DNA of 15,902 bases from Acidobacteriota bacterium (GCA_021786455.1 JAJYNF010000169.1:1-15902), one strand, 5' to 3'; counted from the stretch's first letter, positions 1-7,498 are shown. Notes: generated by a model not told the origin, from the sequence alone. A program made the numbers and translations.

Positions 1-580
1 CGCGAATCACTCCCAGGGCCGTTCCGTAGCCGCCGGTCGCAAGCGCGCCGGCGTTGCAATGGGTGAGGACTGTGGAGCCATCCGCAAGCAGCGCCGCGCC
101 ATGACGCCCCATCGCCCGGTTGATGGCCACGTCCTCCGCCAAAATCTGCTGGGCTTCTTCGATTAAGCGCTCCCGAATACGGCTAAGAAGTTCAGACCCC
201 GCGGTAGGCTGCGCGGACTTGCCGGCAGGCCCCAAAACCACCGAGCCCCTTGCAACGCACTCTTCAAAGGCCTCGCGCATTCGCTTGATGGCCCAGAAAA
301 GATTAACCGCGGTGGGGCGAGTCTGGGCGATGGTTTGAGCAATTCGGTCAAACGCAGCCCGCATCTCTTCAAGATTCTTGGCCAGTGCGTCGCGGACGCC
401 GAGCGCGATACCCATCGCGGCGGCCACCCCAATGGCTGGCGCCCCACGAATCACCATGTTTCGGATCGCGTCCGCCACTTCCTGAGAGGTTTTGCAATTC
501 AAATACACTTCCTCCCCAGGAAGCCTTCTTTGGTCAATCATGCGAACGCCTTCATCCGTCCACTCAATCGTCTTGAACAT
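1..580 (-). CDS. mtnA: S-methyl-5-thioribose-1-phosphate isomerase, N-terminal part (3' end outside window)
   Basis: MtnA isomerises 5-methylthioribose-1-phosphate to 5-methylthioribulose-1-phosphate in the cytoplasmic methionine salvage pathway. The minus strand is open from an ATG at 578-580 to the window edge, giving 193 residues of a protein usually about 340-350 aa long. It begins MFKTIEWTDEGVRMIDQRRLPG, the typical family start. Further on come the conserved stretches IRNMVIRGAPAIGVAAAMG and VNLFWAIKRM. At the window edge lies THCNAGALATGGYGTALG, whose Cys matches the catalytic Cys known from the Bacillus subtilis enzyme. The partner catalytic Asp would lie beyond the window. No clear ribosome binding site precedes the ATG, and a strong -10 box sits only 9 nt upstream, so the transcript may be leaderless. 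No other methionine-salvage gene is visible nearby. The identification is firm. Confidence 0.95.
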   Translation of the reverse strand, partial: MFKTIEWTDEGVRMIDQRRLPGEEVYLNCKTSQEVADAIRNMVIRGAPAIGVAAAMGIALGVRDALAKNLEEMRAAFDRIAQTIAQTRPTAVNLFWAIKRMREAFEECVARGSVVLGPAGKSAQPTAGSELLSRIRERLIEEAQQILAEDVAINRAMGRHGAALLADGSTVLTHCNAGALATGGYGTALGVIR

Positions 581-589
581 CTCATGGTG

Positions 590-618
590 ATTATAATCGG
601 GCGGCGGCGGATGTCCAA
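590..618 (-). promoter_or_regulatory. Sigma-70-type promoter of mtnA, probably giving a leaderless mRNA
   Basis: On the minus strand a TTGGAC box (613-618) is followed after exactly 17 bases by a perfect TATAAT (590-595). Transcription would be expected to start about 6-8 bases further on, near 582-584, only 2-4 bases before the mtnA ATG at 580. The -35 box matches TTGACA at only three positions, so most of the confidence rests on the perfect -10 and the ideal spacing. Confidence 0.6.
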
Positions 619-912
619 AAATGAAAAATGCGCAGGACCTTTGGCGGACCAGCTGAGCGCGATGCGACCACAGCGCCGCGAAGCCAAGCGAGAAGCTTTC
701 CACGCCTGCCCGAGGATATGACGCAACCTGATCGCGGTGCCGGCGCAGCGATTTTGCTCGACCGGCAGCGAGATTCTGGATAATCTTATTGGTTTAGGCC
801 GGTTTAGGTCCGTCGGGATTACGGGTGCCGGCGCATCAGCATGTCTTCAAGGTAGGGCCGCCATCAACGCGGTGGGGATTGTCGTGCGCGGAATGTGACG
901 CGGCAGGGTGTG
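619..912. other. Non-coding region between divergent mtnA and pta, with two direct-repeat pairs
   Basis: I see no convincing gene in this 294-base stretch between the mtnA promoter and the phosphate acetyltransferase start. It holds a 12-base direct repeat GGTGCCGGCGCA at 736-747 and 824-835 (88 bases apart). It also holds an 8-base direct repeat GGTTTAGG at 791-798 and 801-808, whose 10-base period equals one helical turn. A GATAAT box at 779-784 could be a -10 element for pta, but its best upstream partner (TTGCTC at 754-759) is 19 bases away. The phased GGTTTAGG pair just downstream of that box would be well placed for a regulator; this is inference. Confidence 0.4.
791..808. repeat. Phased tandem direct repeat GGTTTAGG-CC-GGTTTAGG
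   Basis: Two exact copies of GGTTTAGG (791-798 and 801-808) are separated by CC, giving a 10-base period so that both copies face the same side of the helix. It lies in the leader/promoter region upstream of the phosphate acetyltransferase gene. It is consistent with a tandem regulator site, but no known regulator is recognised. Confidence 0.4.
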
Positions 913-1905
913 ATGGATTTATTGGAGAGATTTCGGATTCGAGCCCGAGCGAAGCCGAGACACATTATCCTGTTTGAAGGCGAAGACGACCGCACTCTGA
1001 TTGCCGCGGAAAAGATCGCGCAAAACCGTTTGGCGCGGCTGACGCTGCTGGGAAATGTGGAAAAAATTCGCTCTCGAACGAAGACGCTGGGTTTAAATTT
1101 GGCCGGGACGGCGGTCACGGATCCGCAACAGAGCGACCGGCTCACGGCATATGCCCGAAGGCTTTATGAGCGGCGGCGCCCGCAAGGCATGACAGAAGCT
1201 GAGGCGCTCGAGACGGCAAAAAAATGCGCCATGTTCGCAGGCTTGGCCGTGGCCTCGGGCGACGCCGACGGCTGCGTCGGCGGCGCCCTGACGACAACGG
1301 CTGACACCGTTCGCGCGGCGCTGTGGACCATCGGGCCGGCACCCGATGTGTCTCTAATCTCGAGTTATTTCCTCATGCTCAGCCCTGATCGGAGCCTGGG
1401 CAGCGAAGGCGCCATGCTGTTCGCGGATTGCGCGGTGATACCGGACCCCTCGCCGATGCAGCTCGCGGAGATCGCGCTTTCGACCTGCGAAAGCGCGCGC
1501 CGCGTGCTCGAAGTCCAACCCAAAGTGGCGTTTCTCTCCTTTTCCACCAAGGGCAGCGCGGAGCATCGCATGGTTCAAGTCGTGCGCGAGGCTTGGCGAA
1601 CCTTTCAGGCGCGCACCCCCTCGGTGGCAGCCGACGGGGAGCTGCAGCTCGATGCGGCCCTGGTGCCCGAGGTGGCCGCGCGAAAGGCTCCCAGTTCGAG
1701 CGTAGCTGGCCGAGCCAACGTGCTGATCTTTCCCGATTTGAATGCCGGAAATATCGGGTACAAGTTGGCCGAACGGTTGGGAGGATGTACGGCGATCGGC
1801 CCGATTTTACAAGGTCTGGCTCGACCCGCCAACGATCTTTCCCGCGGCTGCGCAGATGAAGATATTGTTAACGTCGCGGTGCTGACCGCCCTTCAGGCGG
1901 CTTGA
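913..1905 (+). CDS. pta: Phosphate acetyltransferase (phosphotransacetylase family)
   Basis: The enzyme would interconvert acetyl-CoA plus phosphate with acetyl phosphate plus CoA in the cytoplasm, usually paired with acetate kinase. The product is about 330 aa, the length of the short PTA_PTB family without the N-terminal regulatory domain. The start MDLLERFRIRARAKPRHIIL is typical. Conserved segments include YARRLYERRRPQGMTEAEA, the GDADGCVGGA segment, SSYFLMLSP, FADCAVIPDPS, VLIFPDLNAGNIGYKLAERL and a C-terminal ILQGLARPANDLSRGC. I prefer ATG 913, with CAGGG at 904-908 just upstream, over GTG 895 because family members begin close to this Met. One oddity is that the near-invariant Pro of the LPEGED motif is Phe here (LFEGEDD). 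A phosphate butyryltransferase activity is less likely but not excluded. No acetate kinase gene is in view. Confidence 0.88.
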   Translation: MDLLERFRIRARAKPRHIILFEGEDDRTLIAAEKIAQNRLARLTLLGNVEKIRSRTKTLGLNLAGTAVTDPQQSDRLTAYARRLYERRRPQGMTEAEALETAKKCAMFAGLAVASGDADGCVGGALTTTADTVRAALWTIGPAPDVSLISSYFLMLSPDRSLGSEGAMLFADCAVIPDPSPMQLAEIALSTCESARRVLEVQPKVAFLSFSTKGSAEHRMVQVVREAWRTFQARTPSVAADGELQLDAALVPEVAARKAPSSSVAGRANVLIFPDLNAGNIGYKLAERLGGCTAIGPILQGLARPANDLSRGCADEDIVNVAVLTALQAA

Positions 1906-2139
1906 GTTTTCAACGCTCAGGGGGCTTGTCGAAAGCCGTGACCGGCAGGTTGAGGGTGGGCAGGCGCAGCCCGCGCGCGGGAGGAAAGGTTCGGATCGCC
2001 CTTTTTATTTTCCGGTTGACGCCGCGTGAGGCGATGAATAGATTTACCCTCTTCGATTCGACCGAGGGAAAACGAATCGGAACCATTCGCCCTGCCAGGG
2101 ACAGCGGTAAGCCGAGAGCCGCAGGAAAGGAGTGTTGAG
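1906..2139. other. Intergenic region after pta: GC palindrome, T-tract, leader of sugar cluster
   Basis: No gene is supported here. CCCGCGCGCGGG at 1970-1981 is a perfect 12-base palindrome. AAAGG (about 1985-1989) can pair with CCTTT (about 1999-2003), followed by a T-rich run to about 2012, which is at best a weak intrinsic terminator for pta. Downstream lie a candidate promoter (2016-2044) and an inverted repeat CGATTCG (2054-2060) / CGAATCG (2073-2079) in the predicted leader of the next gene. A 78-codon frame (1902-2138) crossing the region has no protein-like character. Confidence 0.4.
2016..2044 (+). promoter_or_regulatory. Candidate promoter of the sugar-catabolism cluster
   Basis: TTGACG (2016-2021, five of six matches to the -35 consensus) is followed after 17 bases by TAGATT (2039-2044, four of six matches to the -10 consensus). 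The predicted start near 2051 would give a leader of about 90 nt containing the CGATTCG/CGAATCG inverted repeat (2054-2079), which could serve as an operator or an RNA hairpin. The assignment is by motif only. Confidence 0.45.
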
Positions 2140-3099
2140 ATGAAAATAGGATTGTTCACGGCGCTATTCAGCAACTTGAGCCTGGAGGATGTGTTTAAGA
2201 AAATCAAGCCGTTGGGTATCCGAACCGTTGAGCTGGGCACTGGAAATTATCCAGGTGACCCGCATATCAAGCTTGATTGGCTGAGTATGCCCGCCCGATT
2301 GAAGGAGTTTCAACAAAGGCTTAAAGATCAAGGGATTACGATCAGCGCGCTGAGCTGCCACGGCAACCCCCTGCATCCTAACCGACACGTTGCCGAAGCG
2401 CACGCGGAAACGAGTCGAAAAACAATTTTGCTCGCGGAGAAACTCGACGTGCGCACGGTGATTGATTTCTCCGGATGCCCAGGCGATTCAGAGACTTCGA
2501 AGTTCCCCAACTGGTCGCCAACCCCGTGGCCGCCCGATTATCAGGAAATTCTGAAGTGGCAATGGGAAAAGAAAGTCATGCCTTATTGGACCAAACGCGC
2601 CAAGTTCGCTCAGGATCATGGCGCTCGCATTGCCATCGAAATGCATCCGGGCTTCGTCGTCTATAATCCCGAAACCATGCTGAAATTGCGGGAGGCTGCC
2701 GGCCCGGCCATCGGTTGCAACTTCGACCCGAGCCACATGTTCTGGCAAGGGATTGATCCTTGCGCCGCCATTCGCAAGCTGGGCGAAGCCGTCTTTCATT
2801 GCCACGCCAAGGACACCAAAATTTATACCGTCAATACCATGGTGAACGGCGTGCTTGATGCAAAGCCCTACAGCGACGAAAAGAACCGCGCCTTCTTGTT
2901 CCGCACCGTCGGCTACGGCCACGGGCGCGAATTCTGGACGGATATGGTTTCGACCTTGCAAATGGTCGGCTACGACGATGTCCTCTCGATTGAGCACGAG
3001 GACAGCCTAATGTCGGTCGAGGAAGGCCTTGCCAAAGCCGCGACCTTTCTGAACGAAATCGTCATCCGTGAAAAGCTCAAGGCCATGTGGTGGGCATGA
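2140..3099 (+). CDS. Sugar phosphate isomerase/epimerase-like TIM-barrel protein (xylose isomerase-like / AP-endonuclease-2 fold)
   Basis: This 319-aa cytoplasmic protein belongs to the broad IolE/sugar-epimerase TIM-barrel superfamily. Barrel strands are visible from the start (MKIGLFTALF, then GIRTVELGTG at about 27-36). Likely metal ligands sit at the ends of the late strands: Glu167 (IAIEMHPG), Asp196 (CNFDPSHMFWQ), His222 (FHCHAKD) and Glu285 or Glu287 (LSIEHED). Trp-rich stretches (FPNWSPTPWPP, about 122-132) may line the substrate pocket. Start choice is clear: AAAGGAG at 2126-2132 lies 7 bases before the ATG. It is the first gene of a co-directional cluster with an oxidoreductase and a xylulokinase, so isomerisation, epimerisation or dehydration of a pentose or its keto/acid form is likely. 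It is not a XylA-type xylose isomerase, and the exact reaction cannot be read from sequence. Confidence 0.82.
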   Translation: MKIGLFTALFSNLSLEDVFKKIKPLGIRTVELGTGNYPGDPHIKLDWLSMPARLKEFQQRLKDQGITISALSCHGNPLHPNRHVAEAHAETSRKTILLAEKLDVRTVIDFSGCPGDSETSKFPNWSPTPWPPDYQEILKWQWEKKVMPYWTKRAKFAQDHGARIAIEMHPGFVVYNPETMLKLREAAGPAIGCNFDPSHMFWQGIDPCAAIRKLGEAVFHCHAKDTKIYTVNTMVNGVLDAKPYSDEKNRAFLFRTVGYGHGREFWTDMVSTLQMVGYDDVLSIEHEDSLMSVEEGLAKAATFLNEIVIREKLKAMWWA

Positions 3100-3165
3100 G
3101 TCGCAAACGACGCATGCCTGGCGTCTGTCATACGCGACAACGAGCGGATGGTGCAGATAATGACT

Positions 3166-3175
3166 AAATGCATTT
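3166..3175. repeat. Perfect palindrome AAATGCATTT in the leader of the oxidoreductase gene
   Basis: A 10-base self-complementary site lies in the 107-base gap between the TIM-barrel gene and the Gfo/Idh/MocA gene, 31 bases before the ATG. It could be a small operator or chance. No promoter with good boxes is seen next to it. Confidence 0.25.
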
Positions 3176-3206
3176 GATTCACCACCGAAATCCAAGGAGA
3201 TGATGC

Positions 3207-4364
3207 ATGGCTCAAGTCAATGTTGCCCTGATTGGGTACAAATTCATGGGCAAGGCCCACTCGAACGCATTTCGCCAGGTCAGCCACTTCTTTCCCGGAA
3301 AGCTCGAGCCGCGAATGAAGGTAATCTGTGGGCGCGACCGTCAGGCTGCGGAGGCGGCCGCGCGGCAGTTCGGCTGGGAAGAGGTTGAGACGGACTGGCG
3401 CAAGGCCGTCGAGCGTCCTGATATTGACATCGTGGACATCGCCACGCCCGGCAACCTTCACCACCCGATGGCTTTGGCCGCTGCGGCCGCGGGCAAGCAA
3501 ATCATTTGTGAGAAGCCGCTCGCCAATTCGCTCGCGGAGGCGCGCGAGATGCTGAAAGCCGTCCAAAAAGCCGGCGTGAAGCACATGATCATGCACAACT
3601 ACCGCAAGATTCCCGCGGTCGCCTTGGCAAAGCGCTGGATCGAAGACGGCCGTGTGGGCGATGTCTATCACTACCACGGGGCTTACCTCCAGGATTGGAT
3701 CATGGACCCGGATTTTCCGCTGGTCTGGCGGCTCGATAAGAAAATTGCCGGTTCGGGCGCGCTCGGCGATATTGGCGCGCACGCCATTGATCTCGCTCGC
3801 TACTTGAACGGCGAATTTTCCGCCGTCACGGGTCAAATGACCACGTTCATCAAGGAGCGGCCGATTCCGGGCTCGGGCGAGGGCGCTTGGGGAGCAAAAG
3901 GCTCAAAAGCGAAGAAGGGCAAAGTCACCGTGGACGACGATGCTAACTTTTTGGCCCGGTTCAGGAATTCGAGCGTGGGCGTTTTCGAATCGTCGCGTTT
4001 TTGCGGCGGACGGCGCAACTACCATACGTTTCAGATATACGGCAGCAAGGGCAGCATCGCGTTCAACCTCGAACGAATGAATGAGCTGGAGTTTTACGAC
4101 TGCGCAGACAAGGCCGGCGAACAGGGCTACAAGACCATCAACGCCACGGAAAGCGTCCATCCTTACGTGGGCGCCTGGTGGCCGCCGGGACACCTCATCG
4201 GCTACGAGCACACCTTCATCCACGCAATTCACGATTTTCTTATGGCGCTCGAGAAAGACACGCTGCCCTCGCCCAATTTCAAGGATGGGGTGGCCAATGA
4301 GGCCGTTTTGGACGCCGTCGAGCGCTCCGCCAAGTCCAGCCATTGGGAATCCGTCAAAATGTGA
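3207..4364 (+). CDS. Gfo/Idh/MocA family oxidoreductase
   Basis: This 385-aa NAD(P)-dependent sugar dehydrogenase-type enzyme has an N-terminal Rossmann domain (about 1-125) and a C-terminal alpha/beta dimerisation and substrate domain. Visible family motifs are the strand VNVALIG, IVDIATPGNLHHPMAL (75-90), the EKP triad (102-104) and GALGDIGAHAIDLARYL (about 184-200), with Asp188 and His192 in the catalytic positions. The usual GxGxxG loop reads GYKFMG, so the second Gly is Lys. A Gly/Lys-rich insertion (about 220-245, GSGEGAWGAKGSKAKKG) interrupts the C-terminal sheet. AAGGAGA at 3194-3200 lies 6 bases before this ATG, which rejects the overlapping upstream ATGs. Its place between a TIM-barrel isomerase and a xylulokinase suggests oxidation or reduction of a sugar on the way to a ketopentose; the substrate is unknown. 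Confidence 0.93.
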   Translation: MAQVNVALIGYKFMGKAHSNAFRQVSHFFPGKLEPRMKVICGRDRQAAEAAARQFGWEEVETDWRKAVERPDIDIVDIATPGNLHHPMALAAAAAGKQIICEKPLANSLAEAREMLKAVQKAGVKHMIMHNYRKIPAVALAKRWIEDGRVGDVYHYHGAYLQDWIMDPDFPLVWRLDKKIAGSGALGDIGAHAIDLARYLNGEFSAVTGQMTTFIKERPIPGSGEGAWGAKGSKAKKGKVTVDDDANFLARFRNSSVGVFESSRFCGGRRNYHTFQIYGSKGSIAFNLERMNELEFYDCADKAGEQGYKTINATESVHPYVGAWWPPGHLIGYEHTFIHAIHDFLMALEKDTLPSPNFKDGVANEAVLDAVERSAKSSHWESVKM

Positions 4365-4441
4365 AAAGATTCGCAACCGACGAGTTGGAGGAAGGATGTG
4401 AGGACTCAACCAGATGGTAATCCGTGCGGGATGAAGGTCTT

Positions 4442-5989
4442 ATGTCTTACCTCATGGGCATTGACGTTGGCACGACGGGCACGCGAGCGGTGATCGTGCG
4501 TCCGGACGGGCACGTGGTGGGCGCGGCAACGGGCGAGCATGAGCCCATGCGCATGGAGCGTCCGGGCTGGGCCGAGCAGGATCCGGAGAATTGGTGGCAG
4601 GCTGCGGTCGTCGCCACGACGGGGGCGCTTGGCGCGGCGGGGCTTAAAGGTTCCGACATTGCCGCCGTGGGCCTCTCGGGCCAGATGCACGGCGTCGTCT
4701 TGCTCGACAAGGCTCACGCCGTTTTGCGTCCATCGCTCATCTGGTGCGATCAGCGAAGCCAGCCGCAATGCGATTGGATCACTTCGCAAGTGGGTAGCGA
4801 GCGGCTGATCCAACTGGTTTCAAACCCAGCGCTCACGGGCTTCAGCGCGCCAAAGCTGCTCTGGATTCGCGACCACGAACCAGCCCTCTATGAGCGTGCT
4901 GCCCGGTTTCTCCTGCCCAAGGATTTTGTTCGCTTCCGTCTGACGGGCGAGTTTGCAACCGACGTTTCAGACGCTTCGGGAACATTGCTGTTCGACGTCG
5001 CTCATCGCCGATGGTCCCGCGAAATGCTTGAGGCGCTCCGAGTGGACGAGGCGCTTCTGCCTCGCGCCTACGAATCGCCGGAAATTACCGGTCAGATCTC
5101 TCGCGAAGCCGCCCTTTTGACGGGCCTCGCCGCCGGCACTCCCGTGGTGGGAGGAGCGGGCGACCAAGCGGCGAGCGCCGTCGGCAACGGCATCGTTCTG
5201 CCCGGCTTGACCTCGGCGACGCTGGGAACCTCCGGGGTGATCTTTGCCTACACTGAAATCCCGCGGCTCGACCCGCTCGGTCGTATTCACACTTTTTGCC
5301 ACGCCGTGCCCGGCAAGTGGCATGTGATGGGCGTAACGCAGGGCGCGGGTCTTTCCCTGCGATGGTTTCGAGATTTCTTCGGCGGTTTTGAAAACTGGTA
5401 CGCCGCTCAGGTGGGCGCAGACCCTTACGACCTATTGATCCGTGAAGCCGAACAAGCCCCGCCGGGGAGTGGCGGCTTGCTTTTTCTGCCTTACCTGATG
5501 GGGGAGCGGACACCGCATCTTGACCCGCAAGCCCGCGGCATGTGGTTTGGCCTGACGGCAGCGCATCGGCGAGGGCACGTCATTCGTTCGATTCTCGAGG
5601 GGGTTGCATTCAGCCTGCGGGACTCGCTCGAAATCTTCAAAGAGCTGAAGATTCCGATCGAGCAGATTCGACTTTCCGGCGGCGGATCCCGCAATTTCAC
5701 TTGGCGGGCCATTCAAGCCGATATCTACGGCAAGGACGTGGTCACGCTGAGGACCTCCGAAGGCTCGGCCTTTGGCGCGGCGCTTCTTGCGGGTGTCGGC
5801 GCCAAAACCTACGGGACCGTCCAGGAAGCTTCGGAGCAGGCCGTCCAGGCGCAGGAGACCATGGCGCCCCAGCCCGCCAACGTAACCGTTTATAATCAGC
5901 TTTACGGTGTTTATCGAAAGCTTTATCCGGTTGTCAAAGACTTGGCACACGAGCTGGCCTCGCTTGGCATCGGGCCGAAATCTGCATAG
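4442..5989 (+). CDS. xylB: Xylulokinase-type FGGY carbohydrate kinase
   Basis: XylB phosphorylates D-xylulose with ATP to xylulose-5-phosphate, feeding the pentose phosphate pathway. The 515-aa product starts MSYLMGIDVGTTGTRAVIV, containing the phosphate-1 loop. It carries GWAEQDPENWW (42-52), GLSGQMHGVVLLD (77-89), NPALTGFSAPKLLW (128-141), GGAGDQAASAVGNG (237-250, where Asp241 is the expected catalytic base), the FLPYLMGERTPH loop and the C-terminal ATP-site motif IRLSGGGSRNFTWRAIQADI. These are XylB hallmarks rather than glycerol or gluconate kinase ones. ATG 4442 is chosen because GAAGG at 4433-4437 lies just before it; an in-frame GTG at 4424 would add six non-conserved residues. The gap to the preceding oxidoreductase is 77 bases, so co-transcription is likely. 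No xylose isomerase (XylA) gene is in view. Confidence 0.92.
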   Translation: MSYLMGIDVGTTGTRAVIVRPDGHVVGAATGEHEPMRMERPGWAEQDPENWWQAAVVATTGALGAAGLKGSDIAAVGLSGQMHGVVLLDKAHAVLRPSLIWCDQRSQPQCDWITSQVGSERLIQLVSNPALTGFSAPKLLWIRDHEPALYERAARFLLPKDFVRFRLTGEFATDVSDASGTLLFDVAHRRWSREMLEALRVDEALLPRAYESPEITGQISREAALLTGLAAGTPVVGGAGDQAASAVGNGIVLPGLTSATLGTSGVIFAYTEIPRLDPLGRIHTFCHAVPGKWHVMGVTQGAGLSLRWFRDFFGGFENWYAAQVGADPYDLLIREAEQAPPGSGGLLFLPYLMGERTPHLDPQARGMWFGLTAAHRRGHVIRSILEGVAFSLRDSLEIFKELKIPIEQIRLSGGGSRNFTWRAIQADIYGKDVVTLRTSEGSAFGAALLAGVGAKTYGTVQEASEQAVQAQETMAPQPANVTVYNQLYGVYRKLYPVVKDLAHELASLGIGPKSA

Positions 5990-6048
5990 GAAAGCTCCAC
6001 GACACTGGCTTGCAGCTCCACCATCGTAGTTCGTGTCATCCATTTATC

Positions 6049-6063
6049 TCCGCCACAGGCGGA
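6049..6063. repeat. Small hairpin TCCGCC-ACA-GGCGGA upstream of the DUF4380-like gene
   Basis: A perfect 6-base stem with a 3-base loop lies 22 bases before the next ATG, in the 96-base gap after xylB. No T-tract follows, so it is not a classical terminator. It may be a short mRNA-stabilising or processing hairpin. Confidence 0.3.
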
Positions 6064-6085
6064 CCGACTGACTGAGGAGGTCATC

Positions 6086-7498
6086 ATGAAATCACAAAAT
6101 ACCGCAAGCTCATTTGCCCAAAGAACTCAAGCTGCGTTTCGCGCCGCGTGGGTGGTGATCGTCTTGGTTATCTCATGCTCCTCGCCATCGCGCGCGGCAA
6201 CGTCCAATTTCTCGGCTCGACTCGAGCAGACCCATTACCATGGTTGGAAAGTCTATCGTCTCTCAAACGGTTTAATCAGTCTGTACGTCGCGCCGGAGAT
6301 CGGCGGACGAGCTATTCAGCTCCAATTAGGAGACCAGCACTATTTCTTTGTGAACCATTACTTGGCGGGCAAGATTCTGCCTGAAAGCGAGAACAACCTG
6401 AAGGCCGGTTGGGCCAACTATGGCGGCGACAAGGTGTGGCCCGCCCCCGAAGGATGGATGAACAATCACCAATGGCCGAGCATTCCTTACTACATTCTCG
6501 ATGGCAGTCCGTTCCAGTCCGAAGTGGTCAAGAACACTCCTCAAGAGGTTGCGGTTCGCGTCACCAGCCCTCCGGACCCTCGCACCGGCGTCCAATTCGT
6601 CCGTACCTTTGAGGTGAAAGCCGGAACCACGCGCGTTACGGTCAAGGAAGTCATGCGCAACATCAGCCAGCGACGCATTCGTTGGGGAATTTGGGACGTG
6701 CTGCAAAACGATGCCAGCGACCCCTCCAACCCCTCCCAGCCCAATCGCCACCTATACGTCTATATCCCCATCAATCCTCACAGCATGTTTCCGCGCGGCT
6801 TCTACAACCCTTACGGCGACGTTCGCAACCCGAGCTACCATGCCATAGATCATCGTCGCGTGCTGCGGGTCCATTATCACTATCAGGTGGGCAAGGTCGC
6901 GACAGACTCGAACGCCGGCTGGTTTGCGATTGAAAACGCGGAGAAGCATTTGGCCTTGATCGAGAGCTTCCGCTATTTTCCCGGGCGCAAATATCCTGAT
7001 AACGCCTCGGTGGAGTCGTGGAATGACGGCCCCGGCACGATTTCGCGCGGGCCGTATTTTCAGACGCTTCCCAATAACCTTGAAAAGACGCCCTATTTTT
7101 TGGAAACAGAAGTCCTCAGCCCGTTTGCAACACTCAGCCCCGGTCAACATTATGAATTCACGCTTCACTGGTCGGCAGCGCGCGCCCTGAATCCCATTCG
7201 GAAGGCTCGATGGGCCGGCGTCATCAGCAAACCTCTGAGGGGAGAAACTTCAGGGAGCAACGTAACGCTCACCGGAGATTTCGGCGTATTTTTCCCAGGA
7301 ACGCTCCAAGCCGTCTTTTACAGCGCCATGGGACAAGAGCTGGCTCACGATACTCTGCAAGCGGTGGACCCCCGACACACCGTGCGGTTGGACAAGACGG
7401 TTCCCTTGCCCGCGGATACGTTTCGAGTGAGCGTCCGAGTCCTGGACCCTAAGGGCCAGAATCGGGGAGATCTCGGCAACTTTATTTTCCACCGGTAA
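6086..7498 (+). CDS. Probable lipoprotein with DUF4380-like (galactose-mutarotase-like) domain
   Basis: This 470-aa exported protein has an Arg/Lys-bearing n-region, a hydrophobic stretch AAWVVIVLVIS (20-30) and then Cys31. VISC fits a lipobox, so lipidation and membrane anchoring are plausible; SPSRA at 33-37 is an alternative signal-peptidase I site. After about residue 50 the sequence NGLISLYVAPEIGGRAIQL and then GWANYGGDKVWPAPEGW (about 107-123) resemble the DUF4380 family, a beta-sandwich related to aldose mutarotases. Catalysis is not established for DUF4380. The C-terminal third (SGSNVTLTGDFGVFF onward) looks like an extra beta domain. GAGGAGG at 6074-6080 lies 5 bases before the ATG. 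It sits between xylulokinase and a TonB receptor, suggesting a role in binding or processing sugar outside the cytoplasm. The family call is from memory of motifs. Confidence 0.72.
   Translation: MKSQNTASSFAQRTQAAFRAAWVVIVLVISCSSPSRAATSNFSARLEQTHYHGWKVYRLSNGLISLYVAPEIGGRAIQLQLGDQHYFFVNHYLAGKILPESENNLKAGWANYGGDKVWPAPEGWMNNHQWPSIPYYILDGSPFQSEVVKNTPQEVAVRVTSPPDPRTGVQFVRTFEVKAGTTRVTVKEVMRNISQRRIRWGIWDVLQNDASDPSNPSQPNRHLYVYIPINPHSMFPRGFYNPYGDVRNPSYHAIDHRRVLRVHYHYQVGKVATDSNAGWFAIENAEKHLALIESFRYFPGRKYPDNASVESWNDGPGTISRGPYFQTLPNNLEKTPYFLETEVLSPFATLSPGQHYEFTLHWSAARALNPIRKARWAGVISKPLRGETSGSNVTLTGDFGVFFPGTLQAVFYSAMGQELAHDTLQAVDPRHTVRLDKTVPLPADTFRVSVRVLDPKGQNRGDLGNFIFHR

Noticed and set aside
1902..2138. 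78-codon frame between pta and the sugar cluster
   Set aside because: It starts with TTG inside the pta end and has no ribosome binding site or recognisable composition. It overlaps a candidate promoter and leader.
2140..3099. Naming the first sugar-cluster gene xylA because it precedes a xylulokinase
   Set aside because: At 319 aa with IolE-like metal motifs it is much shorter than XylA and lacks the XylA signatures.
2970..3836. 288-codon open frame on the minus strand
   Set aside because: It lies antisense to the end of the TIM-barrel gene and half of the Gfo/Idh gene, both of which have strong family motifs and ribosome binding sites. Its translation shows no domain-like pattern.
5432..6043. 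203-codon minus-strand open frame
   Set aside because: It is antisense to the well-supported xylulokinase and has low-complexity, motif-free translation typical of GC-rich shadow frames.
6049..6063. Hairpin TCCGCC/GGCGGA as an intrinsic terminator after xylB
   Set aside because: The stem is only 6 bases with no T-tract, and the next gene follows in the same direction with a strong ribosome binding site.
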